A stretch of DNA of 64,000 bases from Streptomyces alanosinicus (GTDB lineage: Bacteria; Actinomycetota; Actinomycetes; Streptomycetales; Streptomycetaceae): the NCBI RefSeq assembly GCF_014650595.1, contig NZ_BMVG01000017.1:103649-167648 (forward strand), in the 5' to 3' direction. The notes under the pieces are model-generated. The model did not search any database. It saw only the letters and a list, made by a program, of their open reading frames with translations, and was not told the DNA's origin. The position numbers were made by a program, and so were the translations under genes. Shown in pieces: positions 63,670-64,000 of this stretch (position 1 is its first letter; each line of letters begins with the position of its first letter).

Positions 63670-63817
63670 CCGCGGGACCGGTGCCGTCGGCGGTATCGGC
63701 GATCGGTCCCCTGCGGAGGCCCCGGCCACTCACTCCGTCGGGTGAGTGGCCGCGCGGGGGCCGGGTAGGCGGGGGAGTAGTCCAGAGGCGACGCCTCGCG
63801 ACTGCCCGGAGGACACC

Positions 63818-64000
63818 ATGACCGACCCGTTCCCCGCCCCCGTACCACCGCCCCCCGCCCCGACCCCGCCGGACCCCTACCCGACCCCGGTCCCACCCCC
63901 CGAACCTTCCCCACAACCCACCCCACCACCCCCCACCCCCACACCACCCCCGCCCCCACCGGAACCCTCCCCGATCCCCCCGGGCCCCGACCCCACCCCC
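63818..64000 (+). CDS. Proline-rich protein, N-terminal part (truncated by window end)
   Basis: The ATG at 63818 follows CGGAGG. The 61 visible codons read MTDPFPAPVPPPPAPTPPD and continue as Pro/Thr/Glu-rich sequence, a disordered N-terminus typical of Streptomyces membrane or secreted proteins with a later functional domain. Without the rest no function can be named. Confidence 0.65.
   Translation, partial: MTDPFPAPVPPPPAPTPPDPYPTPVPPPEPSPQPTPPPPTPTPPPPPPEPSPIPPGPDPTP

Overview
The window is high-GC actinobacterial DNA and almost certainly comes from Streptomyces. It shows third-position G/C bias, many ATGA/GTGA gene overlaps, GTG starts, a DasR-type chitinase operator, a SoxR-type ABC-transporter promoter, cobalamin riboswitches, a SpoIIE-type phosphatase and panD. 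All function calls come from reading the sequence; no database search was run.

Layout. (1) 1-6942: the end of an FAD oxidoreductase, then a tightly overlapped minus-strand operon with an OleA-like thiolase, two family-2 glycosyltransferases, an acyl-adenylating enzyme, a P450 and an OleD-like reductase. It looks like an uncharacterised lipid or beta-lactone/ketone pathway. (2) 7099-17347: housekeeping and carbohydrate genes, namely a crotonase, a UPF0104-type membrane protein, an ABC exporter behind a near-perfect SoxR box, a GH18 chitinase behind a DasR-like operator, a CBM13/beta-helix secreted protein and a GH65 phosphorylase. (3) 17361-43417: a large conflict or signalling island in three operons. 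The minus operon encodes a kinase, a TRAFAC-type GTPase, a GAP1-like protein and two membrane proteins. Divergent from it is a plus operon encoding an EAD1-CHAT protease, a RING-like zinc protein, an E1, an EAD1-Ubl-E2 fusion, a JAMM peptidase, a helical protein, a Cdc48/FtsH-like AAA, a MoxR AAA, accessory proteins, TPR proteins and a beta-propeller-vWA protein. A convergent minus operon encodes an orphan protein, an HEXXH peptidase, a radical SAM enzyme and a 69-residue protein. A 25-bp tandem repeat array sits where the two convergent operons meet. This is the most exciting part of the window: a complete bacterial ubiquitin-like conjugation pathway whose E2 and CHAT protease carry the same adaptor domain, inside an NTPase ternary system.

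(4) 43519-48939: an isoprenylcysteine-methyltransferase-like gene, two cobalamin riboswitches (one before a thioredoxin-like ferredoxin, one before cbtBA), and a decayed valine-catabolism cluster in which only the 3-hydroxyisobutyryl-CoA hydrolase-like gene is intact. (5) 49073-59053: a 9,981-bp Tn7-like transposon with TGTCGGACGGC terminal inverted repeats and a perfect 5-bp target duplication (CGCGC). It carries a HAD/MFS/DeoR cargo, gene debris, two TniQ genes (one frameshifted by a 17-bp duplication), TnsA, and an in-frame TnsB-TnsC chimera that has lost both the third DDE residue and the Walker A motif. The element looks immobile on its own. (6) 59105-60568: back-to-back remnants of a 3-hydroxyacyl-CoA dehydrogenase and a RamB-like regulator, a likely deletion scar. 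(7) 60656-64000: a PAS-PAS-GAF-PP2C-HATPase regulator, panD, and the start of a proline-rich protein that runs off the window.
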